A stretch of 64,000 nt of DNA from Daedaleopsis sinensis. Lineage: Eukaryota > Basidiomycota > Agaricomycetes > Polyporales > Polyporaceae. Location of the stretch: positions 682,001-746,000 of the forward strand of contig CM066300.1 in assembly GCA_033807695.1 (NCBI GenBank). Direction: 5' to 3'. Made by a program: the position numbers and the translations under genes. Shown in pieces: positions 1-12,057 of the stretch. The number at the start of each line of letters is the position of its first letter. The stretch's first letter is position 1. The notes beneath the pieces were generated by a model. It was not told where the DNA came from. It was given only the letters and a program-made list of their open reading frames with translations, and did not search any database.

Positions 1-547
1 CGGTTCGTCATTCTTGAGGCTGGAAAGGTACGTGCGGGTCGCCGACGGCTCTGCCGAGGTCGAGGGAGAATGGGCCGGAAAAGGTTGGTGCGTACAGTGC
101 AGCAGACGACGGACACGGTGAGTGAATATTGATCATATCATTTGCGGGTATGGTCTCGAATGTATACGGCGCATCGAAGCATGCAACACAGAGGCTATGC
201 TGTCTACTATAAGGAACTTGGAATCGAGCTTTGACCAGGTTCATACTCCTTACAGGAAACGCGCCAGAAGCTCAGCTGGCGACCGCTTATCTATCACTGT
301 TGTCAACGCCACACCAGTATGGGCACTAGCTAGTAGATGATCTCAAAAGGAAAAGGTGGCGCATCTGGACGAAATCTTTCAAGGTCGAAGAGCACGCTCT
401 GCTTACTCACTACGATGCTTTGCAGATTCATCTGATGAAGAGCATACTGTGATACCCTCAGGCTATAACGACAAATCCTAACAATGCTCTATCGGGATGG
501 CTCTACTGTTTACAACTCTAGTTCTTCGTCTCTCGAACTCTCCACGT
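1..547. other. Left-edge stretch without an assigned gene
   Basis: No complete gene is seen. The first 27 bases read as an open plus-strand segment ending in RFVILEAGK directly before a GTACGTG donor-like site, so they could be the end of an exon of a gene that lies mostly outside the window; this is weak. The rest has only short unconvincing frames. Confidence 0.3.
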
Positions 548-1477
548 CTACGACGTCTTCGCTTTGCCTTGGGCCCGCTTGGCTGCGATATCGAAGAAGA
601 TGCTTCCATCGTACACGCGCCGCACGTCATCCTTCTTCATAACGCCATCCTCTGGCCAGAGCAGGATGTACGTCGCGATCCCTGCACGTAGTAGCACATT
701 CCGGAGCTGAGCATGCTAGACCGCGCGGGGAAGTCGACGTCGAAGAGCACTCACATTCGAAGAATGCCGCGAACCACCCAACAGGGTCCATAATCACCCG
801 CTGGCCCTTCAGCCCGTCCCACACATCCGAGACAGTCAAACCGTCCTTCTCCTTCGCATACTTGCTGAAGAAGTCTTCAAACCTAGAACCCGCGCCAGTG
901 TCAGGTCGAGATGACGCGCGCGTACACCCAGCCGAGGCACGAAGCGACTCACTTCTGGGAGACAAACCGCCCCTCGTTGTCGTACGTGCCCGTGTCGCTC
1001 CCATGCTTCCCTTTATGCATCGTATCGACGTGGAGGCGGAAGAGCGGGTCCGGGAGCCACGAGTGGCCCGTCGGGTACGAGAAGGTTGAATGGATGACGA
1101 AGGCCGAGAACAGGCTGAGCGCGATCCCGTACCCGAGCTTGTAGAAGCTGATGAACGTGTCCTGCGGCCAGATGACGCCATCGCCGTCGCGATCGAAGAA
1201 CTCGCAGTGCTGCTGGAGCACCGTCTTGTGCGTGTGCGCGGGGGCCCAGTCGGGCGTCCCGTCGGGCGCGTCCGCGTCCGCTGCTTCGTTCACTCGCGCG
1301 GTGCCTGTGCACTTATCCGGTGAGTGGCCCGCTCATCGCACGCGTCGTCGAGTGCGGCTCACCAGCGTTGGGAAAGTGCTTGTGCTCGCCCGGTCCTGGG
1401 TTGTACGGCGGACGGTCCAGTGTGACGGGTACCTCTGAGATAGCGGTCTGAACGCGGCTCTTGCGGTTGTCTTCCAT
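548..1477 (-). CDS. Caleosin family protein (lipid-droplet peroxygenase)
   Basis: Four exons give a 242-aa product: 1363-1477, 953-1304, 755-882 and 548-681, all with GT-AG junctions that keep frame. The start begins MEDNRKSRVQT. An EF-hand loop is visible in FFDRDGDGVIWPQD, followed by the hydrophobic hairpin (IALSLFSAFVIH) with nearby prolines (SYPTGHSWLPDP) and the conserved HKGKHGSDTGTYD block. The C-terminal half holds GWFAAFFE and WPEDGVMKKDDVRRVYDGSIF. In this family two histidines, here in LQQHCEF and HKGKHGSD, hold a haem for peroxygenase activity on fatty acid hydroperoxides; the protein sits at lipid droplets or ER. Length and order match fungal caleosins. Function is inferred from the family. 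Confidence 0.93.
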
Positions 1478-2670
1478 TGTGAGGTAGGTGGGGGTTGGGG
1501 GTGGGGTATTGTCAAAGGCGCGTCTTGAAACTTGAACATATTTATACGCAGATCGAGCTGGACGTGCCTAGGACGAATGCAGCTGATTGTCTGTGCACAC
1601 TAGTGACAGACGTTCAACGACATGACGTCACTGTATACCTATCTGGTCGTCACTCCCTCCACACAAACCGCATTTGCTGAAGTTATGTCTCACGTTCATA
1701 CACGGCGGTGTGTGCTTTCGTGCCAGAGCCTCTACCGAGCTCCAAGGGTCAATATTCCATTGAGACTCACAACGGTCAGATCTCTTGTACGTCAACCTGT
1801 AGCTATAAGAATGAATATCTGATCAGTGATAGCGAATTCGTACGTGACCTCCTTCCAGATTATCACTGTCATTGGTTGTATATCTCAGCGAGTAGCCGGG
1901 GAACGGCGGTGTCGCTTGTCAAGCTATGCGCGCTGAGGTACTCACTACGAGGCGGGTATCGCTCAGTCCGGATTAGCTACGTTAATACGCAATGTCCAGA
2001 CTGGAACAGGTATAGCGTGAGTAGAGACTTCGAAAACCAGACGCACATGCACGCCGCGGCTCACATAGAAGCAGATAAACAACGGTGCTGCCGACCATAA
2101 ATCAGTTGTCAACTCAAAACCACGCCTTTGTTTTGCGTCAGCTCGTATGGCCGCTCATAAATTTACGGCACTCGTTCTGCTTCCAGAACGCCGCCTTCGT
2201 CAGTGCACTGTTCTCCGGTCTGATGATAATTTACTCGTTAGCGGCATGTATCACGGACACGAGCAAGTCCACGGCGACTCTGTCTCAGCTTCTGTACGTT
2301 TCGCGATCTGTCGAGTTACGTGTGGCAGAGCGCAGTACTCATACTAGGAATCCTCAATGCTTCAGATCGTCGTTTTTTACGAACTGTCCCGGTCGGCGCT
2401 CTTATGCAAGGTTGGATGTTTATAGTAGAAACGTGAGGGCCCGGAACGTCTCTTCGCTGTTGACTCAATCCTTTCAGCGGACGATCGGCACAGCCAGTGG
2501 TAGGAGACATCCTTGGTCAACACAAGTACTAGATAGTAACACTATGGAACAAGATACCGAAGACCCCGTCATCGATGCACGCCGTCTACTACCTTCTGAT
2601 GTCCTTTCCGGTGACCGCTTGGATGACCTATTTGAGTTCAAAGTCAATAGAGCAAACCTCAGCCTTATAG
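1478..2670. other. Intergenic, nothing recognised
   Basis: About 1.2 kb between the caleosin start and the displaced 3' end of the giant helicase gene. A plus-strand frame of 275 codons crosses 2085-2912, but it lacks any recognisable domain, has chance-like composition and overlaps the opposite-strand coding remnant. No RNA gene or repeat was recognised. Confidence 0.4.
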
Positions 2671-2909
2671 TTATACCCCTACGACTTCATGCCCGCTGGC
2701 AAACTCGCTATCCTCCGACACTGCTGCGTCCGCATTCGCGGGGTCGCTCGAAAATACTACCTCAGCCTGCACGTTCTCCTCTGCCGTCTCAGCGACTGCG
2801 GCTCCATGGTCGATATCCGTATTGCCACTCTGGGTCGCCGGTAAAACCACGCTGCCTTCAGCCTTCGCGTGGTCCACCGGGTCACTCGCATCTGCACCTC
2901 CGTTGCTGG
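2671..2909 (-). pseudogene. Displaced 3' coding end of the TRANK1-like gene
   Basis: The minus strand from 2909 to the stop at 2671 reads SNGGADASDPVDHAKAEG, then an acidic, low-complexity tail ending SGHEVVGV. This frame matches the giant gene at 3890-11683: if the 2910-3880 element and one copy of the 9-bp repeat are ignored, EEPASN runs straight into GGADASD without a frame change. It therefore looks like the original last part of that protein, now cut off because reading into the element meets a stop at 3633. Splicing across the element cannot be excluded. Confidence 0.7.
2901..2909. repeat. Left copy of 9-bp direct repeat (target site duplication)
   Basis: CGTTGCTGG lies immediately outside the left end of the inverted-repeat element and is repeated exactly at 3881-3889. 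Nine bases is the usual target duplication length of Mutator-like transposons. Confidence 0.75.
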
Positions 2910-3880
2910 TAGATTCTACACCAAGGCATATTTGCCCTTGGTTAAAGAACCGTGCGGAGATATTTCTCCCCCCCTCCCATCACCGCCCATGCCCTCCGCA
3001 TCATGCGGATCATCAGCCACGGCGCCTGTGCCATCTGCGTGCCTGCGTTGCCTCCCCGCTCGTCCGCCCTTGTACGGCATACCCGCCGCATCTTTCACCG
3101 CCCGCCCGCCGTGGGTGGTGCCCCCGCCAATGTCCCGACGCGTCCAACGCGTCCACGCGCCGACTCGGATGTCCTCGCTCTACGGGATAGTACCGGAGGA
3201 CGCATCCGACGCGTCCTCGACTTCTCACCCCGCCGTTCCGCCCGACAGCCCGCCGTGCATGGCGCCAAAGTTGAAGGACACCCAACGCGTCCTCAACCTC
3301 GCTCCTGCCATCCCGCCCGCCCGTGCATGCCGCCCCACTGCGCGCTGAGCTTGCTCTCCCCGTCGCTTCCTGACAACGCAGCCGATGGGCGCCGAGGTCG
3401 CTGCCCACGGATCCATCTGATACGACACAACCGACGGGCGGTTCGTTCGCCCACTGCGTGTCGTCGTCCGCCCCTGCCCACGTCATTATTAGATGCGCGA
3501 CGCGTCGGACGCGTCCTGCCCGCCGTCCTGCCTGCCCGCCGTGCATGCCGCTCCACCCATGGTAGAACGGAGCAGGCGGGCGGGCAGGACGACGGGGAGC
3601 ACACGTCGGGTATCCTGCCCGCCTGCTCCGTTCTACCACGGGTAGAGCGGCATGCGCGGCGGGCGGGCGGGCGGGTACATGGGCATCTGGGACGGCGGGC
3701 GGACTTCCTGACTTGGGGATGCGGGCGGGCGGCATGCACGGCACGCATATGCCACAGGCGCCAGAAATAATGTGGCCGATGGTCCGTTTGATGCGGAGGG
3801 TATGGGCGGTGATGGGAAGGGGAGGAAAATGTCTGTACGGTTTTTAGACCAGAGGCAAATATGCCTTGGTGTAGACGGCT
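2910..3880. mobile_element. Non-autonomous inverted-repeat element (MITE, possibly Mutator-like)
   Basis: A 971-bp element with imperfect terminal inverted repeats of about 140 bp: 2915-3050 matches the reverse complement of about 3735-3875. Both arms share TCTACACCAAGGCATATTTG, then CCATCACCGCCCAT and a CCTCCGCATCA stretch, with scattered mismatches. The outermost five bases do not match. The interior is GC-rich and CpG-rich and has no transposase-like frame. Long inverted repeats plus a 9-bp target duplication suggest a Mutator-like origin; that assignment is inference, since no transposase of the family is present. Confidence 0.78.
3534..3664. repeat. Large internal hairpin of the MITE
   Basis: The arm 3534-3589 is nearly the reverse complement of 3613-3664, with a loop of about 23 bases (3590-3612). 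The arms share ATGCCGCTC, GGTAGAACGGAGCAGGCGGG and GGGCAGGA. This palindrome is separate from the terminal repeats and could fold into a stable stem in RNA or single-stranded DNA. Confidence 0.75.
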
Positions 3881-6800
3881 CGTTGCTGGCGGGCTCCTCG
3901 GAGGGCTCGGCGTGAGTCGTTGAGTCGATGTCAGCAGGAGGCTGAGGGGGATGAAGTTCTTGCTTGGGCTCGAGCCACTGCTTTGGGAACTCTGCGGCCT
4001 GGATGGGTGCCAAAGTCTTGATGGCCAGGAGTGCTTCAAGGTCCTCCAGAGAGGAGTAGACGATTGATACAGTAGTTCCCTGCGCGCCTCTCGACTCGTC
4101 CGGGATGTTCTTGTCTCGTACTCGTACGAGTTGATCCCAGCGCCCGGAGGGACTCATTGGAACTGACCACCAGAGCCATTCCTTGAGCTGTTCCCAGCCG
4201 CCATCAATGTCACAGTCGCTGAAAATGACACGTCGGATTCTTTATCCCATCTTATATGTCCTGCAACGTACCGGAAGACCAGGTTCAGAATCTCTTTAGA
4301 CAACGCCCCTCCGAGTACATCCACGATGTGTTTCTGTTTGTCCGTCTCTGGCTTGAGCTCATGATGCCAATATCCGACTGTCAATATTATACGACGTTAG
4401 TGATCACTACGGACAGTGTGCATCGGAGAAGGCCAGTTACTCACGCAAGATCAGACTCATTCCCCTACAGCGAGGTGGGTGAGGCATTTTTGGGCCATCA
4501 TAGAAGGAACACTTACAGGCAACGGAGGTCGGAGATTATTGCTTCAGAAAATGTGACCTTGCGTTCAGCCGAATATCCTAAGGCCACCAACATTGTAAAC
4601 AATAGATGACGACACCAGGGCAAGAGGTGAATACCAACCGTGATCTGAGAGCCGCTGTAATATCTCGGGAAACATTCCGAGCAAACCACGAACGTGCTCT
4701 CTCCGGTGTTGTACTACGTCGCCCTCGGGCTGCAGGTTGAATAGTGGCAACAGGTTGCGTAGCCAGCCACGAACAAACACTAGAGCATGCAGACCGGACT
4801 GCTTCTTGCCACGGTTCGTCATGATGAATGCGTGACAAAGACCCTCTGCAAGATGCGCGGCAATGCCAGAATGGAACGAGCGAGAGGGAGCGCCTTCGAC
4901 AGTCCGGAGCATGAACCTGAGCGTGACAACGGATTAGCGGCGGCCACAATACAGGAGCTTCGTGCTGAGAAAGTCACCTCAAGTACAGCAGAGCTCCGGG
5001 CATCTTCGCATCACTCCCCCTACTGTCTGCCATTACGGAGAAGTCGCAAGGGTCTTCAAGCGCGACCCGTGAATCGATCGCAGCATACCAATAGCTCGGT
5101 CCAGGAAGGGGCTCGAGAGCAGACGAGTCTCTCATGCGGTCGAGCATGTAGCTGAGGAGAACGGCACAGGGTATAGCAGACAGTCGTAATTCCTTCGGAA
5201 GCTGTGGCGGATGTGGTTTGGGAGGACATGCCGCAAAGAGAATCTCGCAGATCCATCGTCGCAGTATTTGAGATGTTGCGTTCCATTCCGGGATGAGATT
5301 CTGGTTGAACATGATGCGGTTGCCGAGCTCAAAGAACGCGATACAGATGCAATTAGCGAATGCCTTCATCCAATGCAATCTATTCGATAAACGTCAGACA
5401 TGTTAGATAGATAGGGTCTGCAGATCGTAGTACGCGCCTTTCAAGCCATAGCGTGAGGTTCTCAGCCTCACAATTCGAGTTGTCTGTCCCGGGATCGACG
5501 TAGTTATTGGCGAAGATTAAATGGCAGTATGTCCGAAGGCGCTCATGTAGACCTTTACTTGTAAGCGGATGCGGACCACCTTCATGCTGCCAATCGCAAT
5601 GACCAGCCGCACTATCGTACCCAGGGCACCCTCCTGAGAAAGCATGTAGGATGCAAGGCTTGACGATCGGTAGTTCTCTGCACAGTCTGCTCACTATGCC
5701 CACCCTATGACGGACACGAGGGCCAACCGATATCCGAAGCAGCCGGTGCAAGGAAGATGTTGAGATGGAAAGAGGAGCAGCATTCTTCTTCCCCGGATTG
5801 TGAGGTTTTGCACCTTCGACCATGTGGTATATGATCGCCTTCTTGCTTAGAAAAGTGCCCTCCGGAAGGAGATATGGACCAAGGTGCTTCCCTTCGGCCT
5901 TCTTGATCCCGTACGCTCGCCAACTGCTGGGGTTGTGATACTCTGTCAGAAGTCGAGCATAAGCACTGAATGATTCAAGGAATAAGGGGGTGACGATCTT
6001 TGTAATGCCAGTGTCGAGTGATGCCTGATCAAGGAGGTACGTGAACGCATAGTCTAGCGAGAGTATGGCAGCATCAGGGCACTGTGTCGAGAGAAAGCGA
6101 AGACCCAGGATGAGAAGTTCGTGCGCTTTTCGCTGCCATATATTGACGAACATTGACAGCTATGTTCGGATGAGTGTCCAGATGAGAATACGTGCTATAC
6201 CGTGATACAACATAGGACTCACTTCGTCTATTGCACCTCGCGACAACTGCACGTCTTGCGAACTTTTGAGTGCCACCAACGCGAGAGGTATGAGCCTGCT
6301 TAGGTAGGAATGTTGCCGAGAGATGTCAACAGTACGACTGGCGAAGAAGATTTGTGACCAAAGCTCAGTCAACAGATGAGTAGCTCCACGCTGGAATGTC
6401 TCCTTGTCCGCTAAGACACGGAACCGCAGGTCGATGGCAGTAGGGACATCGCTTAAGTGGTTCTCATAGACGTCTGCCGCATCGCTGTATTGCCCCAGCT
6501 GCTCTAGATGTGTGGCGAGATCATGGTATAGGCCGTGGTTTCTCATGAAAGCAATGACTTTCTTCGTCCCGGTGGTAAAAGTTTCAATGGCTTTACTGTA
6601 GTACCGCTCAGGGATAATCGAAAATCATGACATCTTTAACGGCATACCTGGGCTCACCGGAACGGAAGAAGTGCAGACGTATATTAGTGGCAACAGAGTC
6701 CGCGACTTTGTGTTCGAGCATGATCTGGCGTGCATCACTCATCATAGATCCGTTGTAGAGCTCTTGCGCAGCTTCCGTGTATAGACCCGCGCCCAAATAC

Positions 6801-9800
6801 ATTTCAGCGCTGGAAGCAAACTTCTGGGCTTGAGAGAAGCATTTTGCGGCCCTGCACATAAAGTCGTGTCGTTCGGCGGGGGAGAGACTACTATCGTCAC
6901 AATTGGAAAGAGCTTGTGCGGCTGCGAGGAATTGCTCGGGGACAACGGCTTCCTCCTGAAGGAGCAGTGCATGAGCGATGTGCCGCAGAAGTGGCCGACT
7001 GGCTCTCTCGAAACAATACCGAGCGGACCGAAAGTTACGCTTGTCCATGAAGGTCTTCCCTTTCTCCGCCCATTCCTGTGATGATGAAGGGTCCAAGGAG
7101 AGTGCTGGTAAAGAAGAGTCGGAGTCGGCGGCCATATGAGTCTGAATCTGATCTCTTCTCTGCCACAGACCCTGCCGAGGAACGGTCAGTTATTAGGTGA
7201 ATATACTCGGCACAGCTCAAATGAACAGCTAACAATCATAGGTGTCGCTTGCACCCCGCTATCTATAATCCAAAGCCGATTACGCGCTCTGGTTAGTGCT
7301 ACGTATAGGAATTTGATCTACATTTCGACCAGTATTCAGAATTGCATTTTAAATCGAGTGGATAACCTAGCACACTCACCTCGCGACAAACTGATGGGCA
7401 CCGAGCATCGTCCAATCTCTTCTCTTCGATGCTCATACATACCATGCTCCACAGATGCTCCGTAAGGCTGGAGCTCTGAAAGAAGTTGTAAAGGAGCACC
7501 TAAGCAGTATCGTTGGCGTGAAATGCTTGTGACGGACCAAGGTCCACTACTCACGTCGTTGAATTCCAAACCCTTGCTGTCAGGAATTGTGCTGTACAAC
7601 AGGTCGTGACTCGTCAGTGAGTTATATCAAACTTCAAATGACTATTCGAAAAGAGACTGACATTACAAGACCGCCGACCACGTTCTGAGAGAGGAATGCT
7701 AGTCGCTCTGCTTCGTCCCGGACAATGATGCCTATTTATAATATTCAGGATCCAGCGATATAAGTTATACCCGATATTGACTCGCATTGCTCTGCACCAA
7801 GATCACCTTGTATGCTGAGACCGTATATGTTAGTTACTGAGCACGTCAGAACTCAATTGACCTACATTTGACGCATGAATGAGGACATCATGTCGTTGTC
7901 TTCATGCCTTCCAAAGAATACCGGCTTCGGACCTCCTCTCCATCCCCGTTCAGGCTCAAGTCTATCGATAGAACTTGGCATAATTGCTCCTATTAGGTCG
8001 ATCACTGTCTGAGCGCAATTCGCAATTCCCGTGTGTGAGCGATAGTTGAGTGCTAGATGAAATGTACGCGGTGAGATTGACCGGAATCGATCTTCACGAC
8101 CCTCCTGCCACAGAATCAGCGACCTCGGACCCTGTGACAGACATGCATAGGCGGACCTCGACGCGGTACATCATTGATGTGAGCTCGGGAAAAGTGAATG
8201 AACTGCCAGAAACAATGGTCTGGGCAGTGTCGCCGGCCCAGAAGAGTCCATTGGGGTTATGACAGAGCTCGCGCAGCACTACGAAGATAACTACATTAAA
8301 CGACATTCTTAGAAGCGACAGTGGAAGGTGACGTACAGCGCAAGTCAATCATCAAGTTGTCCTGTGCTTCGTCGACATATCTAAGGGAATACACATCAAC
8401 ACGTGCGTTATTAACATGACCATTTCTCTTACAGGTAGTCGACTGGTTGACCTGGGACCCGGCCATCATTGCAACGAAGGATTTCCAGTAATTTGTGGGT
8501 TCTATACAGGCTTTAGTACGTGAGGAATGCCACTGTATACGTGTACTTTATGTACCTATCAGCATCATCACGTTCTCGACGGTCGCGTAGTAATGTCGTG
8601 TACGCTTTGAAAAGCTGATACACAGGAGCTCTCTGAAGCGCGAATATCGGCTGTGTCTTGTGACTGAGTTCCAGATAAGTTTCGTGATCGAGGTATCCAC
8701 GCTTCGTCTTGGACTTCATTGTCTCTTCTGAGCCTTTGATGACGCCTACAATGAGATGCCACAATGGGTCTACAGTCGCCGATTTGAATTCTTAGAGAAA
8801 CATTACCGAGAAATTCACTAAACACCGAGACAGGATCTAATAGAACGTCAGTCCTCTGTAGCATGTTTTAGTAGTTCTCCTGGACCATTACATACCTTTA
8901 AATTGCGCTCTCAACGTCTGAGGAAGATGGGGCCAATATGCAGAGACAAATCGGTGGCACGAAACTGAGGGTTGTGAGCTTCTCGTGGTTCCTTTCAGTA
9001 CCGAGCATTGACAAGAGTGGATGGATACGCACATGCCTAACATGTTTTCTGCATCATGGTCATCTACGCCATCTTCTTCCTCGCCCGCACGAGGAGTAGG
9101 AAGTGCGTTGTCTCCCGAACTGCGTGGTATCCCATCGGCCTCCAACATCGAGCAAACCTGAGCAAGAGTTGTCCATTCATACTAATCCGCATATCCCTTC
9201 TCAGTCCACGGACAAACCTGATCAAATGTCACGAAGAGCGGAAAATGCTCCTTTCGGAGCTCGCTCCACCTTCTGGGCAGCGGCGGCGCTGCTTCAGATG
9301 CTCCCGAAAATGGTGTGCCTGAGAGTAATTCCAGCTCCGCCTCGGTGAGCCTTTCCAAGTGGAAGGCCCTCATCAGTTGCTCATACATCACCCGCACCTG
9401 CCTAGCTAAGGCAGGTGAGCGCGTCACGAACATCTGCCGTTGGAGGCCGTCGTCGATCTCGGAGAGCTCCCAAGCACGTTCCAGTGCCACCATCTTGTAA
9501 ATTATACTATACGTCTTTCTGTAGGCCTTGTGAGCAAGACGACGCTTTGTCAGTAAGTGGAACGCACCCAGTTCCGGAACGCCCAATCACGAAGCATGAT
9601 GATGAATGCTCGATGATTTCCCTCTCGGTCTCACTGGCGGTTGTGTCAGAGGGTAAGTTGCTCTGTGCGGATAAATACCTGAGAAATAGACAGTAAAACG
9701 TACGACGGCTGCATCAGGAAATCGACATCGCAATCAGCGAGAAAGCCTATGTAGCGCGAATGGTATTACAAGCTGCTCTGTGTTGTTGTTATTGGCAATC

Positions 9801-11683
9801 CTCGAGACGCACTGTTAAGAAGAGCCTGATTTTCGCGTCGGTAGATGTCAAGAACGGCAGCTCGAGACTACGCACCTTGGAGAACACCACAACTCTGTGC
9901 ATCTCAAGGAGCGTAGAAGCATCCAAGATTGGACAGTGTATGTCGAAAGGCTCGTGTGTAACGGTGTCTTGGACGGCGAGCCTTGGGAAAGTCAGCGGAA
10001 TGAAGACACTGTCTCCAGCATCTCGGTGCTGGCTCCGCTCTCGGCATCTGGAGCCACAGTCACTGTTAGAGAACATGGTTGTTTAGGAACTAGGCGGTGA
10101 GATAAGTACCGGCGACGATAAGCGTCACCCTCAGGCTGTCTCCCACAATCCCGAGCAATGTCGTCCCAGTATGAGCTGCCGAGGCGATTCATCTGCGCAT
10201 GATCATATATTCCAAAGACCCGAATTGCTACAAAAGCGATATGGTCAGTTGCTCTATCAAGAACTTGAGGATCTTGACGCACCTTGACGTTCCACCTGAG
10301 AATGATGCGTAAATGGGAATTGCACGCTGTCAGGTAGATGAAGCAGACATCACTCACTAGTGCGACTGGGTCCAACATGCAGTAGATCTGATACTGAGAA
10401 ACGGCCCATTTGTACAGTAAATATCTACGTAGGTGCTTGGATGGCATATTCGTACTTACGACGAGACGTAAATCGCCATTTACTCTTGCCTTGTATATGG
10501 GAACAGCGTTAGATGCATCAGTCACAGGAATATGGTACTTGAACGAGAAATGTCCTTTGGACAGGTTCCTGCGAGAGCTCAGTAACCAGGTTATGTGAGG
10601 AGTATAACCAGATAGTAGAAACGTTACCTAACGGTATCGATCACCAAGTCGTACAGAGCGGGAGCTTTGTTGTGTAGTTGACGAATGCCTGTGATTGCGT
10701 TTTTTGTGAAGTGTATGAACCAGTCGCCAAATCCGTCTACAGTCTTGAAGTATAGCGCGGCTTTGATAGGAGTCACTGAGTGCAGTGGATTGAGCGAACG
10801 TGAACTAGAACCGTCTGCAACTGTCCTCTGAGGTGGTTGTGAACTGCTCGCGGCTGGCGGCGCCGTTATGACTGCAGAAGAAGCCGTCATGGCTGACTCC
10901 CTTTTGCGCGTGATGTAAAACGTTCGGAACAGTTGCGACGATGTGGGGTGTCGTAGTTGCATGAGGTAATGCTACGCACAGCCGGGACAAGTCACAAAGG
11001 CTGTTCAATGGCTGAAGGATTCAGACAGGAGACGTACGACAAGTATTTGTTTCTGGTCATTGAGCAGGTTCTCTTCGATCACCCGAAGCTCTGTCGGTGT
11101 AGAGGGAGTCGCAACGCCAATGTCCACGAAGGATTTATCGCATATATCCTCGCGCTTCCATGTCTATGGACAAACAATGTCAGAGTCGATGTCAGTGGCA
11201 GGCAGTTGAATGTTGCTTACTTTTTTTGTCGACAACTTAATGATTTCCTTGACCACAGGCCCAGCCAATACCACCGCTCGCCAGCATTCAACGAGATGTG
11301 CAGTATCTAGTATGTCGACGGGGAGTACCTCCGTCAGGGTGGTAGACAGTACCGATAGCATAGAGGCATGTAGTACGCTGCCAGAGAAGCTCTGGGAAGA
11401 CTCGGGAAATGTTGTGCGAAGCAGCTCCTTGACTGCTTTGAATGCGCGATCACTCAGAGCTAAATAAGACATTCAATTCCAGAGTCAAAGCCTAGAGAAA
11501 CGAAATTCCTCTCTAACACTTACATGAGATCGCGTATTCCAAGACTCCTGGAACAGGCAGAAGTTGACTGATCATGCGTTCCACCATCTCCTTCCCTGTT
11601 GACCCGTCGTACCCTGGCAAAGCATCTCCAAGTCCTTCGAGTGCTGTCAGAGCAGCGTCGAGAGCTGTGTCCGTTGTAGACAT
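3633..11683 (-). CDS. Giant TRANK1-like UvrD/superfamily 1 helicase with TPR-like region
   Basis: A many-exon gene; the start at 11683 gives MSTTDTALDAALTALEGLG. Landmarks in order are DGFGDWFIHFT (about 10.73 kb), VPIYKARVNGDLRLV (10.5 kb), FGIYDHAQMN (10.2 kb), the Walker A GRSGTGKT split by an intron (9.5-9.6 kb), the FAxQRAPVYQLF segment (8.6 kb), the Walker B/UvrD motif YVDEAQDNLMIDL (8.34-8.38 kb), GLFWAGDTAQTI (8.2 kb), DSKGLEFNDV (7.56 kb) and ALTRARNRLWI (7.27 kb). A helical repeat region follows (KGKTFMDKRNFRSARYCFERA, 7.0-7.1 kb) and continues to about 4 kb. This order is that of fungal relatives of human TRANK1, large proteins of unknown job that may act on RNA or DNA. The inserted element truncates the C terminus: translation into it stops at 3633. 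Individual introns were not all resolved. Confidence 0.85.
3881..3889. repeat. Right copy of 9-bp direct repeat (target site duplication)
   Basis: Exact copy of CGTTGCTGG at 2901-2909, directly outside the right end of the element. It lies within the coding sequence of the TRANK1-like gene (minus-strand residues PASNE). Confidence 0.75.
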
Positions 11684-12057
11684 AGAGTGGGATTAGCACA
11701 GAGTTGTTTCGCCAGTCTAAGATGTTTGAGACGTAGGCGGGTGAGAGGCGGAGGCCGGTGTGATAAGGTAGAGTAGAAACTTTTATGAACAGGTGGTGCT
11801 GCGGTAGCCACGTTCATTAAATCATGAGATGGCGTGAGATAACCTCTGGTCCATACGTACTGGCCTCAATCGATGCCCTGGATAATTCCAACATCCTAGC
11901 ATGACGTGAAAAGATGAGAAGTCCTAGCAGGAGTCACTCCGTACTGCGACTCGGAGCCAGAGGAGGACTCGGAGGCCGCCCGCTGGGCGTCCGGCAAACC
12001 GGCCCGGTTAAGTACCGTCTGGGGGCTTCCAGTCGAAACCAAAAACTGCGCTGACCG
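11684..12057. other. Intergenic
   Basis: 374 bases upstream of the giant helicase gene start and downstream of the secreted-protein copy A stop. It should hold the promoter of the former; no clear TATA or other site was identified. Confidence 0.4.

Noticed and set aside
2085..2912. 275-codon plus-strand frame
   Set aside because: No domain, chance-like composition, and its right end overlaps the minus-strand 3' end of the helicase gene and the MITE border.
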